Positions 36,786-48,218 of a DNA stretch of 64,000 bases are shown piece by piece. This DNA is from Enterococcus ureasiticus. GTDB taxonomy: Bacteria > Bacillota > Bacilli > Lactobacillales > Enterococcaceae. The translations under genes and the position numbers were made by a program. Numbering within the stretch: position 1 is the first letter of the stretch; each line of letters starts with the position of its first letter. Location: NCBI RefSeq assembly GCF_001730285.1, contig NZ_MIJZ01000015.1, positions 62,001-126,000 of the forward strand, read 5' to 3'. The notes under the pieces are model-generated. The model had not been told where the DNA came from, searched no databases, and saw only the letters and a list, made by a program, of their open reading frames with translations.

Positions 36786-37435
36786 TAATCTAACACAGCT
36801 CTAAGTGCATCGATACGATCTTTAGGACTTTCCGAATCATAGATATAAGAACCTGCAACAAAAACATTTGCTCCCGCTTCTTTACAGCGTTTCGCTGTTT
36901 CTGGAACAATGCCACCGTCCACTTCGATATCGTACGTATAGCCTTTTGTTTCTTTCCACTCTTTTAATTGAGCGATTTTGTCCAAAGAACTTTCAATGAA
37001 AGATTGACCGCCAAATCCAGGATTCACTGTCATGATCAACACTTGATCCACTAAATCCAATACATATTCGATTACAGATAAAGGAGTCCCTGGATTGATC
37101 ACCACACCTGATTTAACACCTGACGCTTTGATCATTTGGACGGCGCGATGGATATGCGTCGTTGACTCTGCATGAACTGTAATAATGTCCGCTCCCGCTT
37201 TAGCAAATGCTTCAATGTAGTTTTCTGGCTGAACAATCATCAAATGAACATCCAGCGGTAATTTAGTAACGGGTCGAATCGCAGATACTACGTTAGGTCC
37301 TAAGGTAATATTAGGAACAAATTGACCATCCATCACATCCACATGAATGTAGTCTGCTCCTAATTTTTCGACTAATTGAATATCTCTTTCTAAATTGGCA
37401 AAATCGGCACTTAAAATCGATGGTGCTAGTTTCAT
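36785..37435 (-). CDS. rpe: Ribulose-phosphate 3-epimerase
   Basis: TIM-barrel epimerase interconverting ribulose- and xylulose-5-phosphate, 216 residues. Metal ligands are in HVDVMDG and HLMI, with Asp in EVDGGI and the phosphate motif NPGFGGQ. ATG at 37435 is placed correctly after AAAGGGAG; a GTG three codons earlier overlaps that site. Confidence 0.96.
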   Translation of the reverse strand: MKLAPSILSADFANLERDIQLVEKLGADYIHVDVMDGQFVPNITLGPNVVSAIRPVTKLPLDVHLMIVQPENYIEAFAKAGADIITVHAESTTHIHRAVQMIKASGVKSGVVINPGTPLSVIEYVLDLVDQVLIMTVNPGFGGQSFIESSLDKIAQLKEWKETKGYTYDIEVDGGIVPETAKRCKEAGANVFVAGSYIYDSESPKDRIDALRAVLD

Positions 37436-37449
37436 TAAAGCCACTCCCT

Positions 37450-38340
37450 TTATTTTTTCTTATAAATTGGTCTGCGGTTTTCTATTTCTAGTAAAAATTG
37501 TAAATAATCATCATAACGTGTTTGAGCAATCGTTCCTTCTTCCACACGTTTTTTCACTTCACAACCTGGTTCTTTGCGGTGCATGCATTCACGGAACTTA
37601 CATGCAGATGAGGCATCTACAAATTCTGGAAATTGTTTTGGCAACTCCGTTGTTTCCATTTCTAAAAAGTCGATCGAGCTGAATCCAGGCGTATCTGCAA
37701 CTAAACCATCATACAACGGTAGTAATTCCACATGTCGTGTAGTATGCTTTCCTCGGCCTAATGATTCAGAAATTTCATCAGTCGCTAATTGTAAGTCAGG
37801 AGAAATTTTGTTTAACAAGGTTGATTTTCCAGCACCTGATTGACCCATAAAAACAGTCAAACGTTCTGGAAAATACTGCTCCAAAGTCCGAACTGCTCCT
37901 TCATCATTGGCTTTCGTTGCAGCAATTACAGGATACCCGATTTCTTCATAAACCTTTTTGACATCTGCCACACTAACTGATTCTGTTCCTGTCAATAGAT
38001 CGACTTTCGTCAAATAAATGATTGGGGAAATTCCTTTATCTTCTAATGTGACTAAAAAGCGATCCATTAAATTGTATGAAAAATTAGGTTCAACCATACT
38101 CATGACGATCACACCTTGGTCGACATTTGCCACTGGCGGACGCACCAGCTCATTGTATCTAGGATAAACTTCAAGCAAATAACCATCAGTTGGATTATCA
38201 CTTTCAAACATGACTTCATCGCCAACTAATGGAGTGATGTTTCGATTACGAAAATTCCCGCGGGCTCTCGTTTGAAATGTTGCACCATCTGCATAAATGT
38301 AGTAAAAACCACTTAATGCTTTTCTGATTTGACCTTTCAG
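37450..38340 (-). CDS. rsgA: Ribosome small subunit biogenesis GTPase RsgA
   Basis: Circularly permuted GTPase releasing 30S maturation factors. About 296 residues: OB domain (VGDEVMFE), G4 TKVD, G1 [10 protein letters not shown]3 DTPGF, then the zinc motif Cys-x4-Cys-x-His-x6-Cys. The start is odd: AGGAGG (38355-38350) is eight bases before CTG (38340-38338), giving (M)[13 protein letters not shown] as expected for the family; the only GTG in frame overlaps the AGGAGG itself. No in-frame ATG lies nearby. Confidence 0.92.
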   Translation of the reverse strand: MKGQIRKALSGFYYIYADGATFQTRARGNFRNRNITPLVGDEVMFESDNPTDGYLLEVYPRYNELVRPPVANVDQGVIVMSMVEPNFSYNLMDRFLVTLEDKGISPIIYLTKVDLLTGTESVSVADVKKVYEEIGYPVIAATKANDEGAVRTLEQYFPERLTVFMGQSGAGKSTLLNKISPDLQLATDEISESLGRGKHTTRHVELLPLYDGLVADTPGFSSIDFLEMETTELPKQFPEFVDASSACKFRECMHRKEPGCEVKKRVEEGTIAQTRYDDYLQFLLEIENRRPIYKKK

Positions 38341-38430
38341 AAATGCCACCTCCTCGTTTCTATTGGTTCCATTTTACCATAGGTTGAAGAAAAGCTAAAC
38401 GTAGGGTTAGAGAAATCGCTTTTCCACGTA

Positions 38431-38467
38431 AAAAAGTGACTAAGACAGTATTCATCTTAATCACTTT
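38431..38467 (-). terminator. Hairpin after prkC
   Basis: AAAGTGA-TTAAGA / TCTTAG-TCACTTT stem on the minus strand between prkC and rsgA; may attenuate read-through. Confidence 0.7.
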
Positions 38468-38478
38468 ATGGTACTTAT

Positions 38479-40665
38479 TTAATTATTTCCATCGTTTGTT
38501 GGGTCCGTTGCATTTGAGAAATTTACTGTAATAGACGTCCCTTTCGCAACACTATCACCAACACTTGGTGAGATACTTGTTACTTTCCCTTTTGAAGCAT
38601 CTCCAGATCCTTCTACATACTTCAAGCCACTACCTTCTAATTGAGATTTGGCCTCTGCTGAAGAAAGTCCTATTAGATTAGGAACACTAACATTACTTGG
38701 TCCTGTGCTAACTTTTAACGTAATTTTACCATTTTTAAGATCAAACGTTGCTCCTGCCCCTGGATCCTGTGAAATAACAGTATCTTTAGGCAAATCACTA
38801 GCTTCATCAACTCTCGATATTTGATTTTCTTTAATACCTAAATTAGTCAATGCATTTACCGCATTTTGATACGTGTAATTTTCTGCATAGCTACCTAAAA
38901 CAACTGTATTTGATTCAGAACTAGCCGTCGTTTTATCTGGTCCAGAACTTACCGTTAATGTAATCTTACCTTTTTTAGGATTAAACGGATTACCTGCAGC
39001 TGGATTTTGAGCAATTACTAAATCTTTAGCTACCGTATCACTTGGTTTATCCACGCGAGTAATCTGACTTTCTTTAATTCCATAACTCAATAACTCAGTC
39101 ACCGCATTATTATAACTGTAGCCCAAACTTGCGTAATCAGCTAAATAGATATCATCTGGTCCTTCACTAACAACCAAAGTAATCTCGTCCGCTTTAGGAT
39201 CGACTTCCTCACCTTTTTCAGGTGTTTGACTAATAACTTTGTTCTCATCTACTTTAGAATCTGTTTCTTTCGTGATTTTGATTTGACTCTCTTTGAAGCC
39301 TAATTTACCTAACGCTTCAATAGCATCTTTATAATCTTCTCCAGTATAATCATCAAGTTTGATTTTCTTGTTTCCAGAACTTATATAGAGTTCGACTTCA
39401 CGATTTTTTTTCACTGTAGAATCTATGGCTGGGTCTGTTTTAACTACTTTTCCTTCATCAATCGACTCATCTGGTATTTCTTTCGTCTCATCTTTGACTT
39501 TCAATCCAGCATCTTCCAGTATTTTTCGTGCTTCAGCTTCCGTTTTGTCTTTTACATTAGGAATCTTGACTTCACTACTGCCTTGTCCTGCAAGATAGAG
39601 CCCTCCACCGATGAGCAAAGCTAGTACTAACAAAATGATAAAAATGATCAATGGTTTCTTTTTCTTTTTTTTCTTCTTTGCTGCTTCTTGCTGCTCGATT
39701 TCTTCATGTTCATTTCGGTCTTCTGAAGGTGTTTCCATCGAATTAAACGAAGAGGGCATTGCCATTTCATCTGTAATCGGTGTTAAAATTTTCGTTTCAC
39801 CCATTAAGCCTGTCGGTTGCCATTTTGGTTCATTTAAACGGTTCGCAGCCAAAACAGTATATAGATCACGAGACATTTCTTCAGCCGTTTTATAGCGATC
39901 TGCTGGGTCTTTCGCTGTTGCATGTAAGACCACATTTTCCAATGATTGAGGAATATTAGGGTCAAACGTTTTAACTGAAGGCATCTCTTCTTGGAAATGC
40001 TTCAACGCAATCGTGACAGCAGATTCACCGTCAAATGGTACATTACCTGTCAGCATTTCATATAAAATGATCCCAACTGCATAAACATCTGACTGATTAG
40101 TGGCCATACTGCCACGGGCTTGTTCTGGAGATAGATAGTGAACAGAACCTAGCATCGTATTGGTTTGCGTAATCGAGGTTTCTGTTAAGGCAATCGCGAT
40201 CCCGAAATCGGTGATTTTCACAACGCCGCTTTCATCCATCAAAATATTTTGCGGCTTTAAATCTCTATGAATGATTCTATGTTCGTGCGCTAGCGAAACT
40301 GCTGATAAAATTTGTTCCATGATATCAACAATTTTTGCATACGGAATTGGATACTGTGTCTGGATAAATCGTTTTAGATCCATCCCTTTCACATATTCCA
40401 TGACTAAGTATTGCATGCCGTCTTCTTCGCCTACATCATAGACACTGACGATATTTGGATGAACCAATTCAGTAGCGGCTAAAGCTTCTCTTTGAAAACG
40501 ACGGATGGCTGCTTGATCGTTTTGAAAGTCAAAACGAAGCACTTTGACAGCTACATCACGATCCAAAATCAAGTCATGCGCCAAAAAGACGTTTGCCATA
40601 CCACCGCTACCGATATTGCCAATAATATGATATCGACCATTCAATTTTCTGCCGATTTCGATCAT
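38479..40665 (-). CDS. prkC: PASTA-domain Ser/Thr protein kinase (PrkC/IreK type)
   Basis: Membrane receptor kinase sensing wall precursors and controlling envelope stress and cephalosporin tolerance in enterococci. 728 residues: kinase domain with Gly loop (18-26), Lys41, HRD Asp135 and DFG (153-155); a Lys-rich juxtamembrane segment ending in seven Lys; one helix (about 337-359); then five PASTA domains (about 364-720), each closing with a V-S-S/T-GP type strand. The stop region overlaps nothing; the start overlaps the phosphatase gene by 4 bp. Confidence 0.97.
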   Translation of the reverse strand: MIEIGRKLNGRYHIIGNIGSGGMANVFLAHDLILDRDVAVKVLRFDFQNDQAAIRRFQREALAATELVHPNIVSVYDVGEEDGMQYLVMEYVKGMDLKRFIQTQYPIPYAKIVDIMEQILSAVSLAHEHRIIHRDLKPQNILMDESGVVKITDFGIAIALTETSITQTNTMLGSVHYLSPEQARGSMATNQSDVYAVGIILYEMLTGNVPFDGESAVTIALKHFQEEMPSVKTFDPNIPQSLENVVLHATAKDPADRYKTAEEMSRDLYTVLAANRLNEPKWQPTGLMGETKILTPITDEMAMPSSFNSMETPSEDRNEHEEIEQQEAAKKKKKKKKPLIIFIILLVLALLIGGGLYLAGQGSSEVKIPNVKDKTEAEARKILEDAGLKVKDETKEIPDESIDEGKVVKTDPAIDSTVKKNREVELYISSGNKKIKLDDYTGEDYKDAIEALGKLGFKESQIKITKETDSKVDENKVISQTPEKGEEVDPKADEITLVVSEGPDDIYLADYASLGYSYNNAVTELLSYGIKESQITRVDKPSDTVAKDLVIAQNPAAGNPFNPKKGKITLTVSSGPDKTTASSESNTVVLGSYAENYTYQNAVNALTNLGIKENQISRVDEASDLPKDTVISQDPGAGATFDLKNGKITLKVSTGPSNVSVPNLIGLSSAEAKSQLEGSGLKYVEGSGDASKGKVTSISPSVGDSVAKGTSITVNFSNATDPTNDGNN

Positions 40666-41411
40666 TGGTTCTCCTCCTTATGTTCGTCAAAATGAATGAC
40701 TAAAACAGTAATATTATCCGCGCCACCCGCTTCATTTGCTGTCGTGATCAATGTTTCAACTTTTTCATTTAATGGTGTATCTGAAAGTAAAATGGCCAAA
40801 ATATCCTCTTCTGAAACCATATTTGTCAACCCGTCTGAGCATAGCAAAATATAATCGTCTGGTACCCAAAGATGATTTGCTACATCAACTTCTACCATTC
40901 TAGGCATCCCTAATGAGCGCGTCAAAACATTTTTTCTTGGATGATTCGCAGCCATTTCACGTGTGATTTCCCCAGATTTTACTAATTCATTAACCAAAGA
41001 ATGATCTTCTGTCAGCTGGCGTAATTGATTATTGCGGACTAAATAAGCTCGGCTATCACCAATATTGGCCAATACGAATGATTGGTCCAATAGCACCGCA
41101 CTAACAATTGTAGTCCCCATCCCTAAATATTCAGGACGAGACTGGCCTTTTTCATAGATCATTGTGTTTTCGTCTTGGATTTCTTTGATTAGCCATTGCG
41201 CTGCCTTTTCCGATGTATCAATAAGACTTTCTTGCCAACGCTCCCCAAGATTATTGACGGCCATCTGGCTTGCCACATCTCCTGCCTGATGGCCGCCCAT
41301 CCCATCCGCTAAGATAGCTAAAGAAACTCCTGACTGATTCTCAAATAGACCAGCATAATCCTGGTTGGTGTTCCGTTTCCGTCCGACATCTGTTTGAAAA
41401 TTGATTTCCAC
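40662..41411 (-). CDS. stp: PP2C-type Ser/Thr protein phosphatase (Stp/IreP type)
   Basis: Cytoplasmic metal-dependent phosphatase opposing PrkC, 249 residues. Motifs [42 protein letters not shown] and [10 protein letters not shown] carry the metal-binding Asp residues. Overlaps prkC by 4 bp, so kinase and phosphatase are made together. Confidence 0.96.
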   Translation of the reverse strand: MEINFQTDVGRKRNTNQDYAGLFENQSGVSLAILADGMGGHQAGDVASQMAVNNLGERWQESLIDTSEKAAQWLIKEIQDENTMIYEKGQSRPEYLGMGTTIVSAVLLDQSFVLANIGDSRAYLVRNNQLRQLTEDHSLVNELVKSGEITREMAANHPRKNVLTRSLGMPRMVEVDVANHLWVPDDYILLCSDGLTNMVSEEDILAILLSDTPLNEKVETLITTANEAGGADNITVLVIHFDEHKEENQ

Positions 41412-41426
41412 TATGCTTCACCTCGT

Positions 41427-42791
41427 TTAACAAACTTTCTGCATACAGCAAATAAAAAATCCATCTGTCCCTAATTGATGCGGGTATAATGTAAGCATCT
41501 GATCCTGCACAGAAGGCTGAACCGCCTCACTGACACTCACATCGATTTTTTTGAATTCTGGATGCTTCTCTAAAAATGCTGCAACTACTTCCTGATTCTC
41601 TTCTTCTGCAATCGTGCATGTGCTATAGACCATTATACCGCATTGTTTCAATGTTTGGGCAACACTTTCTAGAATTTCTAGTTGAATTTTAGGTAATTGC
41701 TCAAAATCTTGCGCTGATTTATTGTATTTAACATCCGGTTTACGACGCATCAAACCTAGTCCTGAACAAGGTGCATCCACTAAGATTCGATCAAAATATT
41801 CAGCAGGAAACTCTTCCCCTACTTTACGTGCATCTAATTTTTCAGTATCGACAACCTCTTTCACGTGAAGACGTTCTGCATTTTGTTTGATCAATTTTAT
41901 TTTATGATCATGAATATCTAAAGACTTAACACGACCACCTTGTGCAGCATCAAGAAAAGTTGCAATATGAGTGGTTTTCCCACCAGGAGCAGCACAGGCA
42001 TCTAAAACAACGTGATTTTTTTCGATTTGCATTGCTGGTGCCACTAACATAGAGCTCTCATCTTGGATCGTTAGTTTGCCTGCTGCAAATAAATAATGAC
42101 CCGCCAAAAAGCCTTTATCTGCCACTACACCATAAGGCGAAACTTGGCTGGCAGATGCTTCAATATGATCTTTTTGTAATTCTTCCAGCGCATCTGAAAT
42201 ACTGATTTCTCGTGTATCGACACGTCCGCTAACATGACTTTTTTCAAAAAGAGATAAGCCTAATTTTCTTGTTTCATCCATGCCCATTTGTTTGATTAAC
42301 TTTTCCGTCAACCACTTAGGCATACTGATTTCTACCGAGAGACGCTCAACAGGATCTTTAATATCCTCTAAACTTGGTGCCCCTTCACGCTGAAATGCAC
42401 GAAGTACGCCGTTAACAAACTTACCGATCCCCACATTCCCTCTGTGCTTTCCAATTTCTACCGCTTCATTAATGATCGCATGATCCGGAATTTTATCTAA
42501 AAACACTAATTGGTAAATCGACAAGCTAAGTAAGTTTTTCACCCAGCTGTCTACTTTTTTAGGATTTGTAATAAACGGTGTCAAATAATACTCCAGTAAC
42601 AACTTACGGCTGATGGTACCATAGACAAGTTCTGTGAATAAACGGCTGTCTTTTTCTCCTAAAGCAGACTTATTGATCATTTCATTTAATAATAAATTTG
42701 AATAAGCGCCGCCATTGTCCACACGTTCAATGGTTCTTAGTGCCACATAGCGAACAGAACTCTTTACTCTTGCTGGTATTTTTTTCCCCAT
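41427..42791 (-). CDS. rsmB: 16S rRNA (cytosine-967-C5) methyltransferase RsmB
   Basis: 454 residues: NusB-like RNA-binding domain (about 10-145) and Rossmann methyltransferase domain with SAM motif LDACAAPGGKTTH, DAPCSGLGLMRRKPD and the catalytic Cys in YSTCTI. The conserved neighbours fmt upstream and stp downstream match other Firmicutes, though rlmN, often between rsmB and stp, is absent here. Confidence 0.96.
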   Translation of the reverse strand: MGKKIPARVKSSVRYVALRTIERVDNGGAYSNLLLNEMINKSALGEKDSRLFTELVYGTISRKLLLEYYLTPFITNPKKVDSWVKNLLSLSIYQLVFLDKIPDHAIINEAVEIGKHRGNVGIGKFVNGVLRAFQREGAPSLEDIKDPVERLSVEISMPKWLTEKLIKQMGMDETRKLGLSLFEKSHVSGRVDTREISISDALEELQKDHIEASASQVSPYGVVADKGFLAGHYLFAAGKLTIQDESSMLVAPAMQIEKNHVVLDACAAPGGKTTHIATFLDAAQGGRVKSLDIHDHKIKLIKQNAERLHVKEVVDTEKLDARKVGEEFPAEYFDRILVDAPCSGLGLMRRKPDVKYNKSAQDFEQLPKIQLEILESVAQTLKQCGIMVYSTCTIAEEENQEVVAAFLEKHPEFKKIDVSVSEAVQPSVQDQMLTLYPHQLGTDGFFICCMQKVC

Positions 42792-42796
42792 ATTGA

Positions 42797-43738
42797 TTAG
42801 CCCACCTTATCTGATTCTGCAACTGTTTTACCGACGCCATTTAAGAAATCTTGAATAAATAATTTTCCTTTACCGGATGGCTGAATCGTGTTTATAGAAA
42901 GAACCGTTCCTTCTCCACAAGCGATCCATAACTCTTTTTTACCGCGCTTGATAATTGTTCCAGGAGCGGCCTCTGTTGTTTCTTCTAAAGGCGTGACTTC
43001 CCATAATTTCCAATTGACCTCATTGTATGTTGTGAACGCTATTGGCCATGGACGCATACCACGGACTTGATTGTCGATTTGTTCCGCTGTTTTATTCCAA
43101 TCGATACGTTCTTGTTCTCTCGTAATGTTCGGAGAAAAGGTTACTTGACTCTCATCTTGTGGAATCGGCGTGATTTCATTCGCTAATAATTTAGGTAAAG
43201 TATCAAGCAGTAACTCTTTTCCAACGACACTTAGGCGGTCAAACATCGTCCCTACATCATCGGCTTTAGTGATCGGAATTGCTTTTTGCGATAGAATATC
43301 ACCCGCGTCCATTTTCTTCACCATTTCCATGATTGTAACACCTGTTTCTTTTTCGCCTTCGATGATCGAGTAATGAACAGGGGCGCCACCACGATATTTC
43401 GGCAGTAACGATGCATGAACATTAACTGCGCCAAATTTAGGTGCAGTTAAAATCTTTTCTGGTAAAAATTGACCGAAAGCAGCTGTCACAATAAGATCAG
43501 GCCCAAGTTCGATGATTTTTTCCATTTCAGGTGAGCCAGAGATTTTTTCCGGTTGTAAAACAAGTAAACCATGCTTTACTGCAGCTTCTTTCACAGGCGT
43601 TGGTGTTATTACTTTTTTTCGTCCAACTGGGCGATCTGGCTGAGTGACTACGGCTAGGATTTCATAGCCATTTTCAATCAGACCTTCTAAAATAGGCACT
43701 GAAAATGCCGGTGTTCCCATAAAAATTAGTTTAGTCAT
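42797..43738 (-). CDS. fmt: Methionyl-tRNA formyltransferase
   Basis: Formylates initiator Met-tRNA, 313 residues. Contains the formyl-folate site [19 protein letters not shown] and [16 protein letters not shown], with a C-terminal OB domain. Overlaps def by eight bases, coupling formylation and deformylation. Confidence 0.97.
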   Translation of the reverse strand: MTKLIFMGTPAFSVPILEGLIENGYEILAVVTQPDRPVGRKKVITPTPVKEAAVKHGLLVLQPEKISGSPEMEKIIELGPDLIVTAAFGQFLPEKILTAPKFGAVNVHASLLPKYRGGAPVHYSIIEGEKETGVTIMEMVKKMDAGDILSQKAIPITKADDVGTMFDRLSVVGKELLLDTLPKLLANEITPIPQDESQVTFSPNITREQERIDWNKTAEQIDNQVRGMRPWPIAFTTYNEVNWKLWEVTPLEETTEAAPGTIIKRGKKELWIACGEGTVLSINTIQPSGKGKLFIQDFLNGVGKTVAESDKVG

Positions 43739-44225
43739 CTAAATGTTCCTCCATATATGCATCTAAATCTTCTGGTTTAATTGAGTCGATGATTTTATCA
43801 ATAAATAATTCGCCATTTAGATGATCGATTTCATGTTGAAAAGCTCTGGCGAGATAACCATAAGCTGTTACTTCGATTTCGTCACCTTCACGATCAAAAT
43901 AACGAACCGTCACTTCATCTGCTCGTTCGACTGTGCCGTACGTTTCTGGGATACTTAAACAGCCTTCTACATCAATGTCGCTACCTTTACGCTCGATGAT
44001 TTCAGGATTGATCAATTCAAATAAACCTGTTTCTTCATCCACTTCAATCACTGCAAGCTGAAAATTTTTACCGATTTGAGGTGCAGCCAAACCGATACCG
44101 TCATGAGCGATCATCGTTTCATACATATCTTCTAAAAGAGTGATCGTTTCATCAGTGATCATTGTTACTGGTTTTGCTTTTTGTTTCAGACGTTCATTAG
44201 GGTGTATTACTATAGGATAGCGCAT
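43731..44225 (-). CDS. def: Peptide deformylase
   Basis: Removes formyl from nascent proteins; 164 residues, a short type I-like form. Metal site: Cys89 in EGCLS, His131 and His135 with catalytic Glu132 in QHEIDH; also GLAAPQIG (45-52). Lies between priA and fmt. Enterococci usually have another deformylase elsewhere, not seen here. Confidence 0.95.
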   Translation of the reverse strand: MRYPIVIHPNERLKQKAKPVTMITDETITLLEDMYETMIAHDGIGLAAPQIGKNFQLAVIEVDEETGLFELINPEIIERKGSDIDVEGCLSIPETYGTVERADEVTVRYFDREGDEIEVTAYGYLARAFQHEIDHLNGELFIDKIIDSIKPEDLDAYMEEHLDD

Positions 44226-44257
44226 AGAAATTCCTTTCTTTTATAAAGGTGAACAGA

Positions 44258-46690
44258 TCATATAAAATTCATCGGCTCAGCATCGATCGATAATTTTAAA
44301 CCATGTGCTGTTGCTCTTTGGGTGTCAGTCAGTATTTTTTTTAAGATAGTTTGTAAATTGGGTTCGTTTTTATATTTAATGATTACTTGATAAAAGTAAC
44401 GATTGTTGACCCGCATAATTGCATTTGGTGTTGGGCCAAGTAAAATACTCTGGTCAGATAATCCTTCTTTTAGCTCTTTGACTATTTCAAACATCTGCTT
44501 AGCTGCTTGATTTTCTTCTGGGTGGCTAGCTGTGATTTGTACTGTAAAGTAAAACGGCGGATAATCTCCACGATGACGGACGTACATTTCTTTTTGATAA
44601 AAGTCTTCATAATCTTGTGCTTTGGCTAATTGGATTGCGTAATGTTCAGGATTAAAAGATTGAATGATTACTTCTCCAGGCTTTTCTGCGCGTCCTGCCC
44701 GTCCACTGACTTGAGTCAATAACTGAAATGTCCGCTCACTGGAACGAAAATCAGGTAGATTCAGTGCAGTATCAGCATTTAATACTCCGACTAATGTTAC
44801 ATTAGGAAAATCTAGTCCCTTAGCAATCATTTGTGTCCCTAACAAAATATCCGCTTCATGATTACCAAATGCCGTCAGAATCTTCTCGTGGGCACCTTTT
44901 CGTCTCGTCGTATCCACATCCATCCGTAAAACACGACTTTCAGGGAAAAGAGCTTTTAATTCTTCTTCCACTTTTTGAGTTCCAGTTCCATAATAACGGA
45001 TCTTATCCCCGCCGCAGTGGGGGCAATGATACGGGATTCGTTCTTCATGACCACAATAATGGCATTTCATCGTTTTCGTATCCATATGTAATGTTAACGA
45101 AATATCGCAGTTGGGACAAGGTAAAACATAGCCACAATCCCGGCACATTACAAAAGAAGAATACCCTCGACGGTTTAATAAAAGAACACTTTGTTCTTTT
45201 TTAGCCAAACGATCTTGGATTTTTTCTTGAAGTGCTAACGAAAAAGAAGAGGTATTTTTATTTTGAATTTCTTCACGCATATCTACTACATCAATTGTTG
45301 GTAATGTAGCCGTCTGATTGGCTCTTTTCGATAATACTAATCGTTCGTAAACATTTTTTTGCGCTCGTGCCCGCGTTTCCAATGAAGGTGTTGCACTTCC
45401 TAAAACCACTGGACAATGATGATAGGCCCCCCGCCAAATAGCTAAATCCCGTGCATGATAGCGTGGTGTTTCTTCTTGCTTATAACTTGCTTCGTGTTCC
45501 TCATCGATAATCACGACACCGAGATTTTCCAAAGGAGCAAAGATAGCAGAACGTACCCCAACCACGACCTGTGCTTCGCCACGTTCGATTTTACGCCACT
45601 CATCGTACTTCTCACCTTGAGACAATGCGCTGTGCATTACGGCTACCTGTTCCCCAAATCGGCTCTTAAAACGCTGAACCATTTGCGGTGTCAGTGAGAT
45701 TTCTGGTACGAGCATCATAGCTGTTTTCTCTTGATTCAACACTTCTGCGATCACTTGCAGATATACTTCAGTTTTTCCACTACCGGTAATGCCTTCCAAC
45801 AAATAAGTTTCGCTTGTAGCTTGGTTTACTGAGTTTAGAATTTTATCTACTGCGATTTGCTGTTCGTCATTCAAAGCAAGTGCTGTGGTTTTTTCAAACG
45901 TATGATCAGCAAATGGATCACGATAGGCTTCCGCTTCGATAAAAGTCAGCCATTGTCTATTGGCTCCGTCATTTAAAACGGCTGTACTAAATCCTAGTTC
46001 TTTCATCTCTTTGACCGTAGTCATTTTTTCTAAGCCTAGTTGCTGTAAATAATTGATCAACTGCTCTTTTTTTTGTGAGCCTTTTCTAAGCTCTGTTCGT
46101 GCTTCTTCCAATTGTTCAAAGTCTTTCAACGCTTGGATATAACGGATTGTTTTCACTCGATTTCGCGTATTCACTTCGTAACGGATGTCGACTTTTTGCT
46201 GTTTTCTAAGCTGCATCAACTGCGGTAAAATATTACGAGCCAAAGCGTCTTCCCAAGCGATTTCTTCTAATCCGTAAAATAACTCATCTTGCAACTCTTC
46301 ATCTAATTCATCTGTTAAATATATGTATTTGCTATAATCTGCACGCATCACACTTGGCAGCATAGTTTGTAAACAAGTAATTTTAAAGGCAAATGTTTTT
46401 TCCTTCATATAGTCAGCCAGCTCCAATAGTTCAGTATTGAGTACTGGTTTTAAGTCTAGAACTGAAAGAATTTCCTTCCATTCAAACTGTTGCGCTGCTA
46501 TCACGTCATCCGTTACTTCATCTACTGCTAAAACAAACCCTTGCAGATGCCGATTTCCATTGCCGAAAGGAACTTCAACCCGCATGCCGACTGTTAATTG
46601 TTGTTCTAAATTAAAAGGAATCAAATAAGTAAACGGTTGATCTGTCTGCATCGTTGGGACATCAACAATGACTTGTGCCGCTTTTCTCAT
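44258..46690 (-). CDS. priA: Primosomal helicase PriA
   Basis: Restarts replication at abandoned forks. About 810 residues: N-terminal 3'-DNA-binding domain, Walker A GITGSGKTEVY, DEEH box (IIDEEHEASYKQ), an eight-Cys zinc region (CRDCGYVLPCPNC ... CHYCGHEERI ... CPHCGG) and helicase motif VSGRAGR. The second in-frame ATG (46690) is placed better for GGAGG than the first at 46696. coaBC, which often precedes priA, is absent. Confidence 0.96.
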   Translation of the reverse strand: MRKAAQVIVDVPTMQTDQPFTYLIPFNLEQQLTVGMRVEVPFGNGNRHLQGFVLAVDEVTDDVIAAQQFEWKEILSVLDLKPVLNTELLELADYMKEKTFAFKITCLQTMLPSVMRADYSKYIYLTDELDEELQDELFYGLEEIAWEDALARNILPQLMQLRKQQKVDIRYEVNTRNRVKTIRYIQALKDFEQLEEARTELRKGSQKKEQLINYLQQLGLEKMTTVKEMKELGFSTAVLNDGANRQWLTFIEAEAYRDPFADHTFEKTTALALNDEQQIAVDKILNSVNQATSETYLLEGITGSGKTEVYLQVIAEVLNQEKTAMMLVPEISLTPQMVQRFKSRFGEQVAVMHSALSQGEKYDEWRKIERGEAQVVVGVRSAIFAPLENLGVVIIDEEHEASYKQEETPRYHARDLAIWRGAYHHCPVVLGSATPSLETRARAQKNVYERLVLSKRANQTATLPTIDVVDMREEIQNKNTSSFSLALQEKIQDRLAKKEQSVLLLNRRGYSSFVMCRDCGYVLPCPNCDISLTLHMDTKTMKCHYCGHEERIPYHCPHCGGDKIRYYGTGTQKVEEELKALFPESRVLRMDVDTTRRKGAHEKILTAFGNHEADILLGTQMIAKGLDFPNVTLVGVLNADTALNLPDFRSSERTFQLLTQVSGRAGRAEKPGEVIIQSFNPEHYAIQLAKAQDYEDFYQKEMYVRHRGDYPPFYFTVQITASHPEENQAAKQMFEIVKELKEGLSDQSILLGPTPNAIMRVNNRYFYQVIIKYKNEPNLQTILKKILTDTQRATAHGLKLSIDAEPMNFI

Positions 46691-46731
46691 AAACATTCCT
46701 CCATTCTATAATGATTGATTTTCCATTAGTG

Positions 46732-46886
46732 CCAAACGATTCGTTCAGCTTTTCTTTGATCTAGATTCTCGAACCAGCTCTTCGGAAAAAAGATGAAAGT
46801 TGCTAGTGCGAAATTACGGCACAATCTTCTTTCCCTATTTTTCTGTCAGAGCTAAACGGGTTCGTTCAGCTTTTCTTTGCCTATTG
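46732..46886 (-). repeat. Dispersed palindromic repeat
   Basis: Same family and orientation as 8430-8699, about 60-70% similar by eye. Flanked by two CGTTCAGCTTTTCTTTG segments (about 46743 and 46872). Compared with the 8.5-kb units, paired arms have changed together: GAAAG/CTTTC for AAAAC/GTTTT and GCTC/GAGC for GTTC/GAAC. Fills most of the gap where coaBC would be expected. Confidence 0.78.
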
Positions 46887-46968
46887 TACTAAAGAATCAA
46901 GCATTTGTCTTGTTCCTCTGATTTCTATTACCAAAAATTAAAGCAGCCGTTCGTTGTTTATTTTCTAA

Positions 46969-47025
46969 ACATATAAAAACTGAGATGAAAACTCTTCATA
47001 GTTTCATCCCAGTTTTTATATGTTA
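46969..47025. terminator. Terminator of gmk-rpoZ
   Basis: Long hairpin with AACATATAAAAACTG / CAGTTTTTATATGTT outer arms and GATGAAA/TTTCATC inner arms, just after rpoZ. Confidence 0.9.
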
Positions 47026-47328
47026 TAGACTTTTTTCTTCGCGGATGCGATTTTCAAGTTCTTTTTGTTCTTGTTCATGTCTCATTTTTTGTTCTTCTTT
47101 TGCCATACGCATTCTTTCGCGTTTCTCTTCTGGGCGAGGATCGTTGATCACTGTTGCAGCGTCGATTTCTTCTAATGCTTGGCCTACGCTTTTTACAGAT
47201 TCAAAACTTTCTAGTGTTGGTTGTGCACCTTCGTCTAATTCATGCGCACGTTTACTTGCTAGAATCACAAGTGAATATTTTGATGGTACTTCTTTTAATA
47301 ATGAGTCAATAGATGGTTTTAGCATCAT
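47023..47328 (-). CDS. rpoZ: RNA polymerase omega subunit
   Basis: 101 residues, with conserved N-terminus [10 protein letters not shown]...[14 protein letters not shown] and a long charged C-terminal coil typical of Firmicutes. Helps assemble RNA polymerase. Its RBS (AAGGAG) lies inside the end of gmk, four bases away. Confidence 0.94.
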   Translation of the reverse strand: MMLKPSIDSLLKEVPSKYSLVILASKRAHELDEGAQPTLESFESVKSVGQALEEIDAATVINDPRPEEKRERMRMAKEEQKMRHEQEQKELENRIREEKSL

Positions 47329-47332
47329 AAGG

Positions 47333-47959
<627 letters not shown>

Positions 47960-48112
47960 TCAAAATATGTCTTTTAAGTATTACTTCTATAATGCACTTT
48001 TTTTCAGTAATTTTCAAGGCTTTATTGCTTAATATTTTCAAAAAAAGAATATACTCTTCTATCTATCAAAATTGTCACCTCTATTACAAAAATATTTGCA
48101 AAAAAAGTATAC

Positions 48113-48137
48113 ACTTTATCTACTTTTCAAGTAGAAT
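48113..48137 (+). promoter_or_regulatory. Promoter element shared by the two carboxypeptidase genes
   Basis: A 25-bp segment ending in -10 TAGAAT (48132-48137) matches 53118-53142 before the second gene at about 19 positions. No good -35 in either, suggesting activator dependence. Confidence 0.5.
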
Positions 48138-48218
48138 GAAGTTATTACGCACTTTTATACTCTGACAACTGACCAACTCACAGAAATTGATGTATAAAAA
48201 ACGAAGGGATTTAAATTT

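Noticed and set aside
39611-39895. Phe-rich plus-strand ORF inside prkC
   Set aside because: Antisense reading of the Lys-rich juxtamembrane region of prkC; no RBS or family.
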